Below, one piece after another: positions 41,401 to 54,700 of a stretch of 64,000 bases of DNA (its first letter is position 1; the number at the start of each line of letters is the position of its first letter). The notes under the pieces were generated by a model. The model was not told the DNA's origin and made no database searches. It was given only the letters and a program-made list of their open reading frames with translations. The translations under genes and the position numbers were made by a program. The stretch is from Gavia stellata (Eukaryota > Chordata > Aves > Gaviiformes > Gaviidae): assembly GCF_030936135.1 (NCBI RefSeq), contig NC_082594.1, positions 129,928,668 to 129,992,667 of the forward strand. Reading direction: 5' to 3'.

Positions 41401-41416
41401 CCTGAGCAGGGCAAGA

Positions 41417-41422
41417 TTTATT
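41417..41422 (-). terminator. GPR156: Candidate GPR156 poly(A) signal AATAAA
   Basis: A canonical AATAAA on the minus strand lies 124 bp past the GPR156 stop codon. A G/T-containing stretch (GGTTGCTGTG) follows within about 40 nt. If used, the 3' UTR would be about 140-150 nt. Longer alternative ends are possible. Confidence 0.6.
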
Positions 41423-41545
41423 CCCGACCCCCAGACGCCAGAGACACATCCCTCGGAGGGACGCGTGGCTTTAGCATTGCTGAAAATGTGCAGCGTTTCG
41501 GGGGGGGCGGGAGTGCACTTCCCTTTGAGGCAGGGGTGCTCCCAG

Positions 41546-42730
41546 TCACACAAAGGTGGGCTTCAGATCTTCTTTAAAATTCACCACGGGCTGGGGCCCA
41601 CCGTGATGCTCTGTCCGGTGGTCCGCGCAGCTGCTGGGCTCTGTGTCCGTGTCCGTGCTACTGCTGCCCAGAGAGCCACGCGGGCTCTGGAAGCAGACCT
41701 CGCAGCAGGGCCGGTGGCAGCCGTGAAACATCTCCTCGGAGCTGCTGCTGCTGGAGTCAGAGTCCGGGTAATAGTACAGCGAGCGCAGGGAGGGCTCAGC
41801 GGGTCCCCTCGGGGTGCCTTGCTGCCGCCGCCGCTGCTCCCGTGGGATGCATGGGGAAGTGCCCTGGGACTCCAGCCATCCTGGCCATCCCTCTGGCTGG
41901 AGGCAGACCTCCCCAGGGATGGCTGGAGGGGATGGTGCTGGTGGGTGAAGGAGTCCTCCGCCAGCCATCTCCTCTTCCCTCCCCAGTGACCTAGGTGCCG
42001 ACTCCCCATGGCCCCAGCCGTCTGCCTCCTTCACCCTGCGGCTGGCACGAAGGGACACATGTCCGGAGAAGCCAGTGGAGGTGGGGGGCAATGGGATCCT
42101 CCGCCGCCGCCTCGCCAGGTAGGGGCTGAGGGGCGTGCGGATGCCTGGGTAGCCCTCCTGGGCCCTCCATGTTCCTCCCTGCTTGCCTGGCGGGCCCTGG
42201 CTGCCGTGTGGGGGCCCCGCAGGTAAGGTCGGGCTGTAGGTTTTGCCATCCAGGCTCAGCTCTTGCAAGATTTCCCGCAGCTTCTCGCTGCTCACGTAGC
42301 TGACTTTGGGGAACGACTCCCAGGTCACGCCAGCTGAGAAGTCCTGGCCGGGGAGCTGCTCCGGAGCCTGCCCCTGCCCCACAGGCATCCCATGTTCCTG
42401 GATGTCTTTCAGGCCACGTTCAAGGCTGACCCCCATGTCAAAAAGCAGTGCCCGAGAACAAACAGGCTCGTGGCTCACATGTTTCTGGAGGTCCTCAGCA
42501 TCGCTGCAAAGAGGCAGTGTACCCAGCAAGCAGGGAGGCTGCCACTCGTCTCGCTCCGGATCCGGAGGGCAGCGGTCCCCCGGTGCATCCCCGTGCTGCC
42601 CCGCACTCTGGGTGCAGGGAGGTGCCGGTGGCGCATGGGGGTCGTAGCCGCTTTCCCCAGACATCAGCCTCATCAGCTTCTCCTTGGCGCTGCTCACTTG
42701 CTCCTGCAGGCTTTCGATCACGGCGTTTTT
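41546..42730 (-). CDS. GPR156: GPR156 coding exon 9 (cytoplasmic tail and stop)
   Basis: Codons 370-763 and TGA (41548-41546), after a GACGCAG acceptor. It opens with the coiled coil KNAVIESLQEQVSSAKEKLM. Most of the tail is poorly conserved and rich in Pro, Gly and Ser. Islands shared with mammals are EKLREILQELSLD, YLARRRRRIP, the Asp/Ser-rich run before HGCHRPCCEVCFQSP, and the final VNFKEDLKPTFV. The tail is shorter than the human one and accounts for most of the length difference. The exon is locally GC-rich, so the long frames on the opposite strand are shadows. Confidence 0.96.
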   Translation of the reverse strand, partial: KNAVIESLQEQVSSAKEKLMRLMSGESGYDPHAPPAPPCTQSAGQHGDAPGDRCPPDPERDEWQPPCLLGTLPLCSDAEDLQKHVSHEPVCSRALLFDMGVSLERGLKDIQEHGMPVGQGQAPEQLPGQDFSAGVTWESFPKVSYVSSEKLREILQELSLDGKTYSPTLPAGPPHGSQGPPGKQGGTWRAQEGYPGIRTPLSPYLARRRRRIPLPPTSTGFSGHVSLRASRRVKEADGWGHGESAPRSLGREEEMAGGGLLHPPAPSPPAIPGEVCLQPEGWPGWLESQGTSPCIPREQRRRQQGTPRGPAEPSLRSLYYYPDSDSSSSSSEEMFHGCHRPCCEVCFQSPRGSLGSSSTDTDTEPSSCADHRTEHHGGPQPVVNFKEDLKPTFV

Positions 42731-45700
42731 CTGCGTCAAACAAATAACGCCTGTCAAGCGCGGGGCGGGCAGAGGGTACGAAAACACCGCCGATTTGGAA
42801 GCAGGCGCTGCCAGAAAACAAACCGCCCCTCTCCGCACGGAGAGGTGCTCTGAGGCAGCGCAGCGGCAGGCCTGCAAGAGCCAAACCGGCAGCGCGTATG
42901 ACCTCGTCCTCCCCCGGAGCACCCCGGAGTCCCCCAGATGCGAGTGCAGGAAGGGAGGCACCGCGGCAGGCGGCTCTCCAAGCCAGGGTGCTCCCGCCCA
43001 TGCAATGCAGGCACGAGAGCAGGAGGCTGGGGGCTTTCCTGAGACAGAGCATCTCCCCTCTAAATTAACCATGTTTGACTGGGCTGTGGGAACCAGGCTC
43101 TCCTGCTCTTCTCCCTCCATGTTTTTTTTAAACCCTCCAGATTATGCCTAAATTTTGGCGCTTTGGGGTGCAGAGTGATGTGACAAAACAAAGCAGCTCT
43201 TCCCCTCCAGAGGGAAGAGGCCAGAGGGGGAGTGCCAGTGCAGACCATGGCGTAAGGAAGGGCTTCCCACCCTGCAAAGCCTTCAGCCCACAAAAAGGAA
43301 GGGGAGAAGCTGGCGCAGCCAAGGGGGACCGGCAGAGCCCCGTACCTCAGTGAGCAGCTGCTTCATGGAGTTTTTCTCCCCTATCAGCTGGTAGAGCTGC
43401 TCCTCGCTGTACACCGAGCGGCAGCTCCTGCTTGGGCTGGTGAAATATTTTGCCATGTGGCTCACGGTTTGGCTTTCTTCTTCAAAGGCTTTCCACTGCT
43501 TGAGCTGGGGAGTAGAAGAGGGCTTTATTGGCGCAGCACGCACAGCCCCTGCCGACATGGGGGAGGCAGGCGCAGCTTGAGCTCAAAGGAGACAAAGGGA
43601 CGGAGAAGGGGAGACAAAGGCAGGGTGTGATGGAGGAGCAGAGATGGGTGGTGAGAGACGGCTGAGCGAGGGGCTGCAGTGTCACTTGGAGCCTCCCACC
43701 CATCTGAGCCCTACCCTGTCCCTGGCTCCAGCTTTTAACGCAGAGAGGGCTCTAAGCGCGCTGTAAAAGCCCCCTCCCTCTTCTCCCCCCTCCCTGACTC
43801 CGTGACAGACAAAGACAGTGTCACGCACGCCTCCTTATCCCCGAATCACCGGTGCCAAGCTGAAAACCAGCAATGTTTAGTATCTGTTTTCTCATCTGGT
43901 GTCTGCGGGGAAGCCTTGCGCAGCCCAGCTCCAGCTGCTTATCGATCTCAAATGAGCAATAAAAGAGCAAGCCCATTAGGAAAAACAAGTTCATGAATTA
44001 AAAGATCCAAGTTAAATAAAAAGTTCAAGGCCCCCAGGCTACAGCAGAAAAATGGTACAGGCAGAGTGCAAGTACAGCCCATCAGCTCCTCTGCCCTCAC
44101 TCCGAGAGACCTCGCGCTTGGCAGAGCATCGCCAGCAGGCTTGGTGCTTGTCAGAGGACATTTGGATTCTGCTCCCAAGGGCTGCTCATCTAGTGGGTTG
44201 GGACTCTGCCATTACACTGCATCAACTGAGGTAGGACCTCTACAAATCATCCAGTTCAACCACCCTGCTCAAGCAAGGTCAGCTGGAGCAGGCTGCCCAG
44301 GACCGTGTCCATCTGGGTCTGGAGTATCTCCAAGGATGGAGGCTCCACAACCTCTCTGAGCAACCTGCTCCAGTGCTTTACAACTTTCACAGAAAAAAAA
44401 AAACCTTTTTCTGATGTTTAAATAGAATTTCCTGTGTTTCAGTTGGTGCCCATTGTCCCCTGTCCCGTCAGTGGACACCACTGAGAAGAGTCTGGCTCCC
44501 CCTTCCCTACTCCACCCCCATCAGTATTTATACACATTGGTGAGATCCCCCGAGCCCTCTCTTGCACAGATGTGCTCTTTCTTCAGCTTCACCTCTTCCT
44601 CCTTTTCTCACCTCATTTCCTTGAGCCCAAACATCCCTCTAAACATTAAACTGAGTAAACAACTGTTTCCTCTCCCAGTAACAATGGGAGCATTTTTCCC
44701 CACTAACATCGTGGCCAGGCACACCAGGCAGCTCCTGGAGGACATGGGAAGCAGAAGAGCGTCGCCTCACCACAAAAGGCTTCCTTCAAACATCTCTGCA
44801 TCCTCCTCCTCACTTGCGGCAAAGCCCAGCTTCCTTCTCCAAGAGCGCAGAGGAGGACAGCCTCCCCTGGAGACCACCATAAAGCCTCTGAGCCTGGTGA
44901 GGCCATCTGGATGGCCAGAGCCTGGCTCCATCCCTGCCATGGGCGGAAACCCTCGGTGGGAGCAGGCGTGTGGCGTATGAGGAGAGGACAACTGCATGAA
45001 ACCGACCACCCACATGGAGGAGGAGGAGGGCAGCAGCCCCCACGTCATCACGTGTGTCCACTGTGTGGCTGCCACCCGTGGCATGCTCTTGCAGGAGGGT
45101 TTCTGAGCAGCAGCTCTGCAACGCGCCTGCACTCCTTGGAGACTTAGGGGACTTGCTTGGGGAAGCAGTGCCACCGGGGGCTTGGAGGATGAGCTGCGCA
45201 GGTGAGCCCGAGCATTTGGGGGAAGAGGCAGGAAAATAAGTGCTTTGGCCCACACGGCTGCTGTTGTTAAACTCCGAAAACGTGCCCATTTCCAGCCAGG
45301 TGGCCAGACAGAGGTGGCAGCATACCTGTGGGACAAAGATGAAGCAGTTGATCGTGGTTGTACACACGAAGATGCCTCCAGAGGTAAAACCAAACAGCAA
45401 GTTGTGCCAAGCGCGGAAGAAACGATGAACTAAGCAGACAGTGCTGGCAGCCAGGAAAACGAGGTTGACCCCGACGATGAGTGTCAAGGATTGGTTGACT
45501 GGCGGGGAGCTGACGTTGTCGGTCAGACCGGCCAAGTAGGTCCCATACAGCAGGAGGATACTCTGGAAGCAGAAAAAAGAGGTTTCCAGAGTGTGGAAAA
45601 TTACAGCCTGATGATGTCAACCCCCACCTCATACCAAGCCCAGTGAGCTCAGATACACTCAGCGCAATCCTAATTAATGCTCTTTGATCTACAATGCAGA

Positions 45701-48700
45701 CCTTCAGCGTGCGGTGGTGATGCCACAGCAAATGCCCGGCACGCTGCTGCAGGTCAGAAGTGGGGCTGGGGAGAGAGGGCAGGAACGAAGGTGCTGGTGG
45801 GCCATGGGGGTCCCAACCGAGGGCTGCGGGGAGCTGAGGGTCAGGTCGGGAGGCGATGCCACGGAGCAGGGCACGGCCAGGAGAGGCAAGGCGTGAAAAC
45901 CTCCCCTTGGGCAGTCTGGAGCTGGAGCAGCAAAGACGGACAGACAAGAGACGGAGGTCCCTGTGGGGATGCAGTGGTGGGGTGCCATCAAGGAGCAACG
46001 TCATACCTCTGAAGGAGCAGGAAGGAGATTCAGAAGGACATTCAGAAGGAAAAAGCAAGGCAGAAGAAGTGGAGATTTAGACTGGAGGGAAGAGGATGTA
46101 GTTGGTGCCTCTAAATAGAAATCCAGGAAACTACAGGGTGCAATTCTTCTCCCATTTCCTGCCTGACTCTAGCAGCGGTGAAAGGGGCTAGAGAAGTGCT
46201 CCGTACACAGAGGCCCTCCCTCCCCGGGAGCAGATCGGCTGTTTCAGAACAGGCTTCCTCACCGCGCTGCCCCTCAAGTGTCCCACGCGTGCATCTTTCC
46301 AGTGTACTCAGGATTAAACTACCCGGCAGGCTGAATCCCTCCCTCCCCAGGGCACATTGGCAGGAAACACCGAGTATTTTTTGCCCGCCTCTGTAGCGCA
46401 GGGCATGGTCTGCCTTCAGGATCATTTGGAAATACCATTTAACAAAATCCCTGCTCCTGCAAGGACCCAGAATACAGGGAACATGACTCTTACGTTATTC
46501 CTGTGCTACCCAGTAAGTGCAACTGTTGGCCTTTTACTATGAGACATTAAATTGTTATTTGGGCATCAAGAAGTGCTTTGTGACCTGTGGTGCGGATGTT
46601 TTGTAGACCTTTCTGGACCCCTCCGTGCTTGATGACTGCGATGGCCACTGCCAGGGCTAGGGTCTGGAGGGACACTCTTACAGGCAAGAGAGGTTCATGT
46701 CCACGGTCTTTGGTGAGACTCCCAACTTCAGAGCACCATGAATTCTCAAGGGAGGGTTGTAATAGTGAGACCTGCCTTGCTGGGAACTAGGCTGATGCCC
46801 GACCCTGCTTCGTAGGATCTGCACTGGATCATAACCACATTCACCATGGGGCACCTCCAAATACATGGCCCAATAGCAAACCAACTCCTAATCCCTAAGC
46901 AAGAAAAAAACCAGCACCAAAGTCCCATTTAAAATTCATATAGTCTATCTGGGACACAGACAACAGCACTACCTTCTGGCAAACTAGGACTTTCAGTGAG
47001 CACAGGACTAAGTTTTTTGTTTGTTTGTTCGTTTGTTTTAATCTTGAGCAGAGGACTTTGCTCCTAATTCCAGGCATGTCTTTGGCAAGTCATTTCTGTT
47101 CATTGCTCTGTGCCAGTAAAATCAGGATAATACACTGAGAGGCTTCACAAAGGGCTGAGCACATTAATGCCGTGGAAGACAAGTGCTACGTACATGCAGA
47201 GATAGAGCCTACTCTCACGTTACTGTAAATCCAGATTAACTCCAGAGAAACCACTAAAGAAATAACTCCATGACCCCCAGTAGGTAGACAGGATCAGGGT
47301 CAGGTTCAACGCAACGCTAACAAAGAGCACTTGTGACTGGGAATGGGGATGTTTTATTCCAAAAAGCAGTTTGTAGGAGCTGTAGGCAAAGGCGTTACCT
47401 GTCTAAACCCTAACACAAACTGCAGACAAAATCAGAGGTGGAGACACAGCACTGAAAGCCCAGGGAACGCCTGCAATCACTAGCACCAAAGGACTTTTAA
47501 GGACAGACTAGACTAATGTCTTTAAAATGAAGTGTAGGGAGGAGAAGGACTTGGCCGTGTCGTGAGGTCTCTTTCTGCTCTTTTTCCTACGATTTTGCGT
47601 AGATGGTCAATGAGTATTGTATTACAGTGAGTCAGAAAGGAACTGCCTGTACTGCACACAGAGATGGAGCCATTCCCAAAGAAAGGCTGTGATCTCACAA
47701 GCTTCATCAACATCAGCTTTCTGAAACGCGTCCAACCTCTGCCAACCCAGAGACACATGAGACCACAGATAATTACAGCGATAATTATACCTACATAGTT
47801 ACATCAGTGTAACTAACTCTGCGGGAATAAGAACGGCCACATGCAAAGCTACACCAGTGAAAGTGGACCTCAGTGGTGTAATTAAGCTGATACTCATCCT
47901 GTAAAGGTAGGCACCAAGCACTTGTCATCAGCACCTCCTTGATTTGGAGTGAGAGGACTCGGGGGCTGAGCCACACAGCGCAGCACTGCGGTGGACGGTC
48001 ATCTGAGGCTTTATGGAAAAAGCGTGCTTTAGAAAACAGTAAGACACAAGTTTTAAGAAGGAGATAGATGAGGCATGGGGGGTTGCAGGGATAGAGCTAG
48101 AGAGACAGCACGTGCACAGTGTACGTAAAAGAGATGGTGAGGCAGGGAAAAAGTGGCTAACAGGGCTTTTATAAGGGAATGCAAGAAAACGTCAAGCTGG
48201 GAAGGACTGGAGATGGGAGGGCTTTCAGGATGAACAGGAGTAGCCGGAATCTGCAATAGGCATGTAGCTTGGGAGGGCAGCGAAACTACGACTGCTGCTA
48301 AACAGTCTAGGTTGTGACACTGGGATGAGGCAAGATACAATGCAAGAATCAATGAAGAGGTTACATACCTTAAACCCTAAAATGAGAACGAGCCAAAGAT
48401 CGGAATAAAGAGATGCGCAGGACTGCACCCGGCTCACTGAGCAGGTCATGCCTTTCTCTGTCGCCTAGGAGGCAAGGGGAAGGCAGAAGTGAAGGCTCCT
48501 GCCCCGGCCCGGGAGCAGGCACAGACCGACGGGCAGACGGGTGTATGCATCTGAGCAGGTCTCCTCTGTAAATTCCTAAAAGGAAAGGCAGAGCTGGTGC
48601 TGCCAGGGGAAGAGGGTTAAAGCGAGGTAGATTTTGGCACTCTGCTGCCAACGGGGCTGGTTAAACCTTTCTTGAAAGCACCTGCAGATGCCATGGACCC

Positions 48701-51700
48701 CTCCTGTGTCACCCAGGTGACCTGCACAGATCTGGAAATTTTACAGTGGACCCTCATCTCTGTAATAGACCAGACATAAACCCAGCCCAGAGCACCCAGA
48801 AGGCTTTCTGACTTGTTTTTTCTTTCTGTTTTTTTAAACAGCACCTCCAAACGCCCAACCATCCACCAACGTTGTCCACAGAGATCAGACAGGACATGGC
48901 GCAACCCTCCACTGCCCCTCCTCATCCCTTTACCCGCAGTGAGACGCTGAGGCTTCGGAAACACTGGACTGGATCAGAGAATACCCACGTCAAGAGCAAT
49001 ACGGCGTCTGCCAGCACCAACACTGCCACCATTGCCAGCAACTGGAGGTCTTTGATAATCTGCAAACACGCAAGAAGTAAGCGTTACCTTGGGGGGCAAA
49101 TGGACACCAATAACCTCCACCCCCTTGGGTATCTTTCTGGTTGTTTCTTCCAAGGGCCATATTCATCCTAGTACTTCCCCCGTCGTGGAATCCAGTGGCT
49201 CACCTACATCCAAGTCAGCCACAGGATCTCTGTCTCCAGCTCACAAACTCTTGGAGACCTAATCAGGCTTGGGGCCAGGTATAAACCCTCCCCAAAGGTG
49301 TGGCTAGCTGGTAAATGCTATGACAGAAAACAGCTCTTCCAAAAGTATCATCCCTTATGCCCATATCACAAGCAGAGACAAAAAGGGTGGAGAAAAAAAC
49401 CTGGTAGGATTATCATTTTGCAAGTTTAACACAGATCCCAGTGCCTCAGGAATGGGAGTCCTTGCTGGTACGTTGCAGGTGGTTCCCTTGCAAACCCTCT
49501 CATCTCACCTTTCAACTCAGACTTACTTTTTTTGCCATTGGAAAGTGGCCACTGAAAGCTGTAAGCGCACTGTTACATGCACAAATTTATATAGGTGGCT
49601 CTCATTTCCCTCCCAGCTGCTGTATCCCCTTCCTTCAGTGCTGGAGAGGAATACCCAGTGCTCCCTCCCTCCCTTCAAGAGGAGATTGGATGCATCTGAG
49701 GATGGCCCTACATCAGACGCCCTTGAGGATACCTGGTTTATTTTCATCCTGCAAAAACAATCAGCCCAGACCTGGACACAAACACTGGTGTGTGGCATAA
49801 TGATGGCACATGGCCGACGTAAAATGAGAACAAGACCTCGCTTGGAGATGGGGCTGGAACTCCGCTGGGGAACAGGCAGCCTGGCAGGGTACCCACTTGC
49901 CTGTGGAGTGGAAAAGCTCCTGCCTTGTTGCATAGGAATAAATGAGGAGCCCGAGCCCAGCTAGGTGTGAAACCAGACCTGTGATTGTGGCACCCATCCC
50001 CGTCATGTGCGGGTTTTATCTGCTATCCCGCACTGTTTTGGGACTTGCTGGTGTTTACCCCCTTGGGGAGTTTGCCCCCCACCCCTGGGAGCTGTGTACT
50101 TACCACCCGCTTGTCCGGCACCCGCTGGGTGAACACCTTGTAGAGCCGCCAGCTTTTCCCCAGGACGGGGCCAAACACCAGGGAGGTCCCCACGCACAGC
50201 AGACAGAGCCGCACCTGCCGGGGGGGCAGAGCAAGGGGGCTGACGGGGCAGCCATGGGGCTCGCAGGGACACCCCGCACCCTCCCACCCAGGGATGCGAT
50301 AAAGAGGGGTGGGGATGTGTCTACGGTCATCCGGCTTCTGGAGGGTCATATCGGATACTAGAAAGCTGAGCACAGGGTGAAGGAAATTAAAAGGCACATA
50401 TTCCTCTGCAGGGATGCCCGCTGCCTGCCTTTTCCTCCCCAGCCCGAGAGGCTCTCGTCGGAGGAGCAGGCAGGGAGAGCCAGGGGCACGGAGGGTCCCA
50501 GCACCAATAAATCACTCACTGGCATCTCCGTTAATTACCCCCAGCCCAGCGGCTGAGCAGGACGGCAGGGTGTGCTCTCTCCCACGTCCCACTCTCCCAC
50601 CCGGGTGCATGCTCAGTCCCCGGTCTGGTGGGGTGGCTGCCCCAGCCAAAAAGCCTCACCTGCAACCTCGTGGCACCTGTGCCACATCGGGCGGTGGTTG
50701 TGTGGAGGATCCTATCACCCTTCAGGCTCCCCTCTCCCTGTTGCACTTTTACAAGCCCAGCAGCCTGTCTGCCCATGAGGCAGCTGCCGCAGCCGCTGCA
50801 CTCTCCCCTGGGGACCTGCCTTGCCTCCCCCCGCCCCGATACGGCTGTGGTTTGCACAAACAGGGAAGGCCGTTCAGACGGAAAGCATCTGGTTGCATTT
50901 TGCGTATGTGGAAACCACAGCCTGGTCAAATGCGCCCAGCAGCAAGGTGGCGACAGGCTGCAGCTAAGAGAGAGCACGTACAAACATGCATGTACCTGCA
51001 CGTGTGCGTGTGTGTGAAGGCACCCGTCCCAGCAAACCCCCCTGCTAACCTGAATAAGCTTTTCCACCGAGTCTCCGGACGGCAGGCTCTGCTCCTGAAT
51101 CCCAAAGAGGTAGGCACTAGTGTAAGTCAAGGCACTGCCCAGCAGGGTCACAATGTTCAGATTGGGGCTGGACATCTTCACGATCCTCCAGGAAACAAAG
51201 CAGGGAAGGTGGTGACAGTTACTGAGCGTCACAACCTGGCAGCACAGGGGCAAGGTACCCTTACAGGGATGATGATGGCCATAAGGAGTGCTGACACGCT
51301 GTTGTCCCCCCCCCAGCCCCTGCTGTTCACAGCTCCTCCAAAACCTCAGCCATTGCTCCATGGTGCATACCCCATCCCCTCCATGGTGCATACCCCATCC
51401 TCTCCCCTGTATTGCTGGCGTGCTTCACTATTCTTAAAGTATTCATTTTGCCCTACCCTGACACTCCTGTGGGACACCAAGATCCCTCCTCCCCGAAACA
51501 GACGGGTACCAGGCTTACTCCATGGCACCTCCATGCCCTGCACGGGTCTGCGGCACAGAAAAGCATCCCTGGGGCAGCTTCAGCCAGCATCTTTATGGAC
51601 AGAACTGTGGGAAGCCATGGGCTTTTAGCAGCAAAGCAGACAAGGTCACCACAGTCAGGTGTCTCTGCTACCAGTGCCCGTGCCAGGCATGCAAAGCTGT

Positions 51701-54700
51701 GCAGCGGCGCCAGCACGCGCTGCAGCCATGCATCCCCGCAGAGCCAGGGGAAGCAATGCCCCATGGTCACGCAGGTGGCATACAGCGCAGCGCCCATCTC
51801 AGCCCCCCAGGTTCAAGGCCGACATCTTCCTCCACTGTACTCTGCTGTAAAGGGGCAGAAGTGGAAAACCTCACCAATGCAGCCTGGGGCAACCGTCCCC
51901 AGCAGTAAGCTTTGGGTACAGCAGCTACAAATGCCTCCAGGAACAGGCTCCTTCCACTGCTCCTTCCTTTGAGGAGATACCTCCACCCTCAGCACAGTCT
52001 CAACTTCAGGAAGCTGCCAACAACGTTCACATTACAACTTCCCCTCTGTAATTTCACCCCATCATTCATAATCCTATAACTGTGTTTAGGGAGGGGAGAA
52101 TTGACCCACCAATCTCCCCCGACCTGCCACCCTTCTCCAGCAAGCCCATCAAGCGAAAGCTGTAGCTCCTGCCATCCCCCTGCATAGCTCCATCCCTTCA
52201 ATCTGCTGCTAAGTCATTGCATTTCTCTACCCTTGAGCTCCTTCCTGGCTTGCTGCCTCGCACACAGAGCCTGGGATTCAACCTGGCTCTCTCCCTCCTT
52301 GCCTTCCTCACCATGCCTCAGCCTGCGCAGAGAGACATTTATCAGCTCACCCTCTCAGCTGCATGCTGAAAAAGATCTCCTTTGCACTCCTGAGTTGAGA
52401 ATGCAGACCCGTATTTATTTGCTGCAGTGCAAATAAATAACGTACATTCATTACAGCTTCAGTCTGAGAATTATCTTCAGGGACCTAAATAATTTGGTAA
52501 TCAATTAAGGTGGCCACCGTCCTCAACACCACTCTGCTTCAGTAAATCAAGTGCTTGAGACCGGGATGCAGGTCATGCAGCTACTGCACCGCAGCAGGCA
52601 CGGGGCTCGAGATAAACCCTTACGAGCAGGACCCTCCTGGCTGTATGGTGGTTGTAAGAAGCCTTAACACAACCAGAGCGCTGGAACAGCAGCAGCCCGG
52701 GCTGCACACAGGAGCACCTCTCTACAAACCAACAGCACGTGGAGCACAAAGGCTTTGCCAGGTGAAGCTTGGGAGAGGGATGCATCTCTATGGGGGAAGC
52801 AGTTGAGAGACCAATGGACCAATGAAGCTGAGGAGAAGGTGGCAAGGAGGCAGGTGAGACATCCAGAATTGCTGAGGAAGGCTAAGCGCTGGCAGAGACA
52901 GTTTGAGCTACGAGGAACTGCTGAGCCTTTTGCTTGATTTATGCTGCATTCAGGGGAGCAGGACTTTTTTTTTTACATCCTTTGTGCAGACTGAACAGCA
53001 CCAAGGAAAGCCTGCACTTCACCACCAGCTTCTCTCACCAATGGAGATCATGTTCCCCACCAACATGGACAACCACCAAGATCAAAAAAGGTTAGCAATA
53101 TCTTCAAACCACGAGTGGCCCAACAGCAGGACGGACATGTGCGCATTGTGGAGAGCATGATGGCTTTGCTCATGGAGCTATGCTGCTCAAAGTGATGCGC
53201 TCGAGACTGTGGAGTGGGGAAGGAGAGGAGCTCTCTTTCTGCTCACTCCTGGTTATGGTTTTATTGAATAGCACCTTCGGGATGAGATCATGCACTGCTG
53301 CCTCTGCTACGCCGGAGGGCATCCATGCTTTGTCCTGTTCAGAGCTCTCTGACTTGGGGAGGAAGGGAGCAGTCCAAGCAGGACTGTCTCCACCAGCGAT
53401 CAACACTGGGTGTGATGGGGAAAGCTGCAATATCCCTGGCATTGCCCTTGCTCGCCCTGTGATGCTCCTTCAGGCTTGTACCCTCCTGATCCTTAGCCGG
53501 CCATCAGCTCAGAGCCTGGCCTTGAAGGAGCCCGACCCCGCTGCCCCAGCTCGGGGGAGCTCTCATGGCAGAAGAGAGAAGCCCTTACCTGTTTTTCCTG
53601 AAGCGAATTGTGAAGACAAGAAAGAAGAGTGCTAGCAGGACTCCTCCGGTCAGGAATGTCCACACAACTCCCAGCAGAGCAGCAGAGAAGGACGGGGAGC
53701 TCTTCCCACTGCGGTCAGAAGATGTCTGGGGGAGGCAAAAGGGATGAGGAGGAAGACATCGCTGGCATGGTCACTCCCACGAGTGCTCCTGCTCAGCCAG
53801 AAAGGACTCAAAACCACATCTCCCAAACCCCTCCTCATGAGCAGCCACCCTGGCACTAGAGCAAGACCCGCTGGCAGGGCTAAGGAGATGTGTGTAGACA
53901 GGACACATACTCTGCCACTTGCTGAGCGCACAGGAAGAGAGGACGGTACGGGAGCCCTCCTCTTATGGCCAACTAGCCAAACACATAATGAAGCCATACG
54001 AGCCACTCATAAACCTCAGACAGCCCTGGCTGTGGGAGAGGGGAAAATGGGCAACGGTTCACCGCTGTCCTTCTCTGGAAAGAAACCTCTGGAGAAGGAC
54101 CTCACAGTACCCCAGTTTGTAGCACGCTTCTTTGGAAAGTTGGGTAGGGCATCCTTGGCTCCCACCCTTACCCCTACATGCAGCAGATAACCAACCAGCC
54201 GGCTGATGTGACTGGGAGCCAGCAGCAGAGCTGCCAGTCGGTGCAGAAAACACAGAAAAGGGAGCGGGACAGCGTTTTTCAGATGCGTTATGCAGTGACA
54301 CACCGCGCTGGACTCCGCCCGTCTCCCAGCTGGTTGGAAACTAACTTGGTCCTAGGTAGACATCAGCTGAGAACTGGCTTTTGAGGGACACTCCCAAAGC
54401 GGGTATGACAGAGGCACCTCTCTCCTTGCACACAAGCGGCCTTATGGTTTTAAATCCCCATTTAAAAATATTCTCTGTTATCTCCCTATTAACTTAGGAT
54501 GGATAATATGATCCTACGTGAAACAAGAAACTTATTTCCGCTGCGAATCTAAAATACTCCAACATTTTTAACAGGGCGTGCATGTGTGGGTTCATTCACA
54601 CATACTATGTGTGCATGTTACTGACATCTTTTTTTTTTTTCCTCTTTAAAAAAGAATTACTTTTATTTAACTGCTGGTGCATCCCCTTGAAGGGGAAGGA

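Noticed and set aside
45267..46058. 263-codon minus-strand open frame running past GPR156 exon 7
   Set aside because: It is in a different frame from the receptor and spans an intron; the splice sites and conserved TM5-TM7 residues define the real exon.
50414..51628. 404-codon open frame on the plus strand
   Set aside because: It runs antisense across GPR156 exon 3 and its introns; the minus-strand exon is clearly the coding one, and the frame has no recognisable domain.
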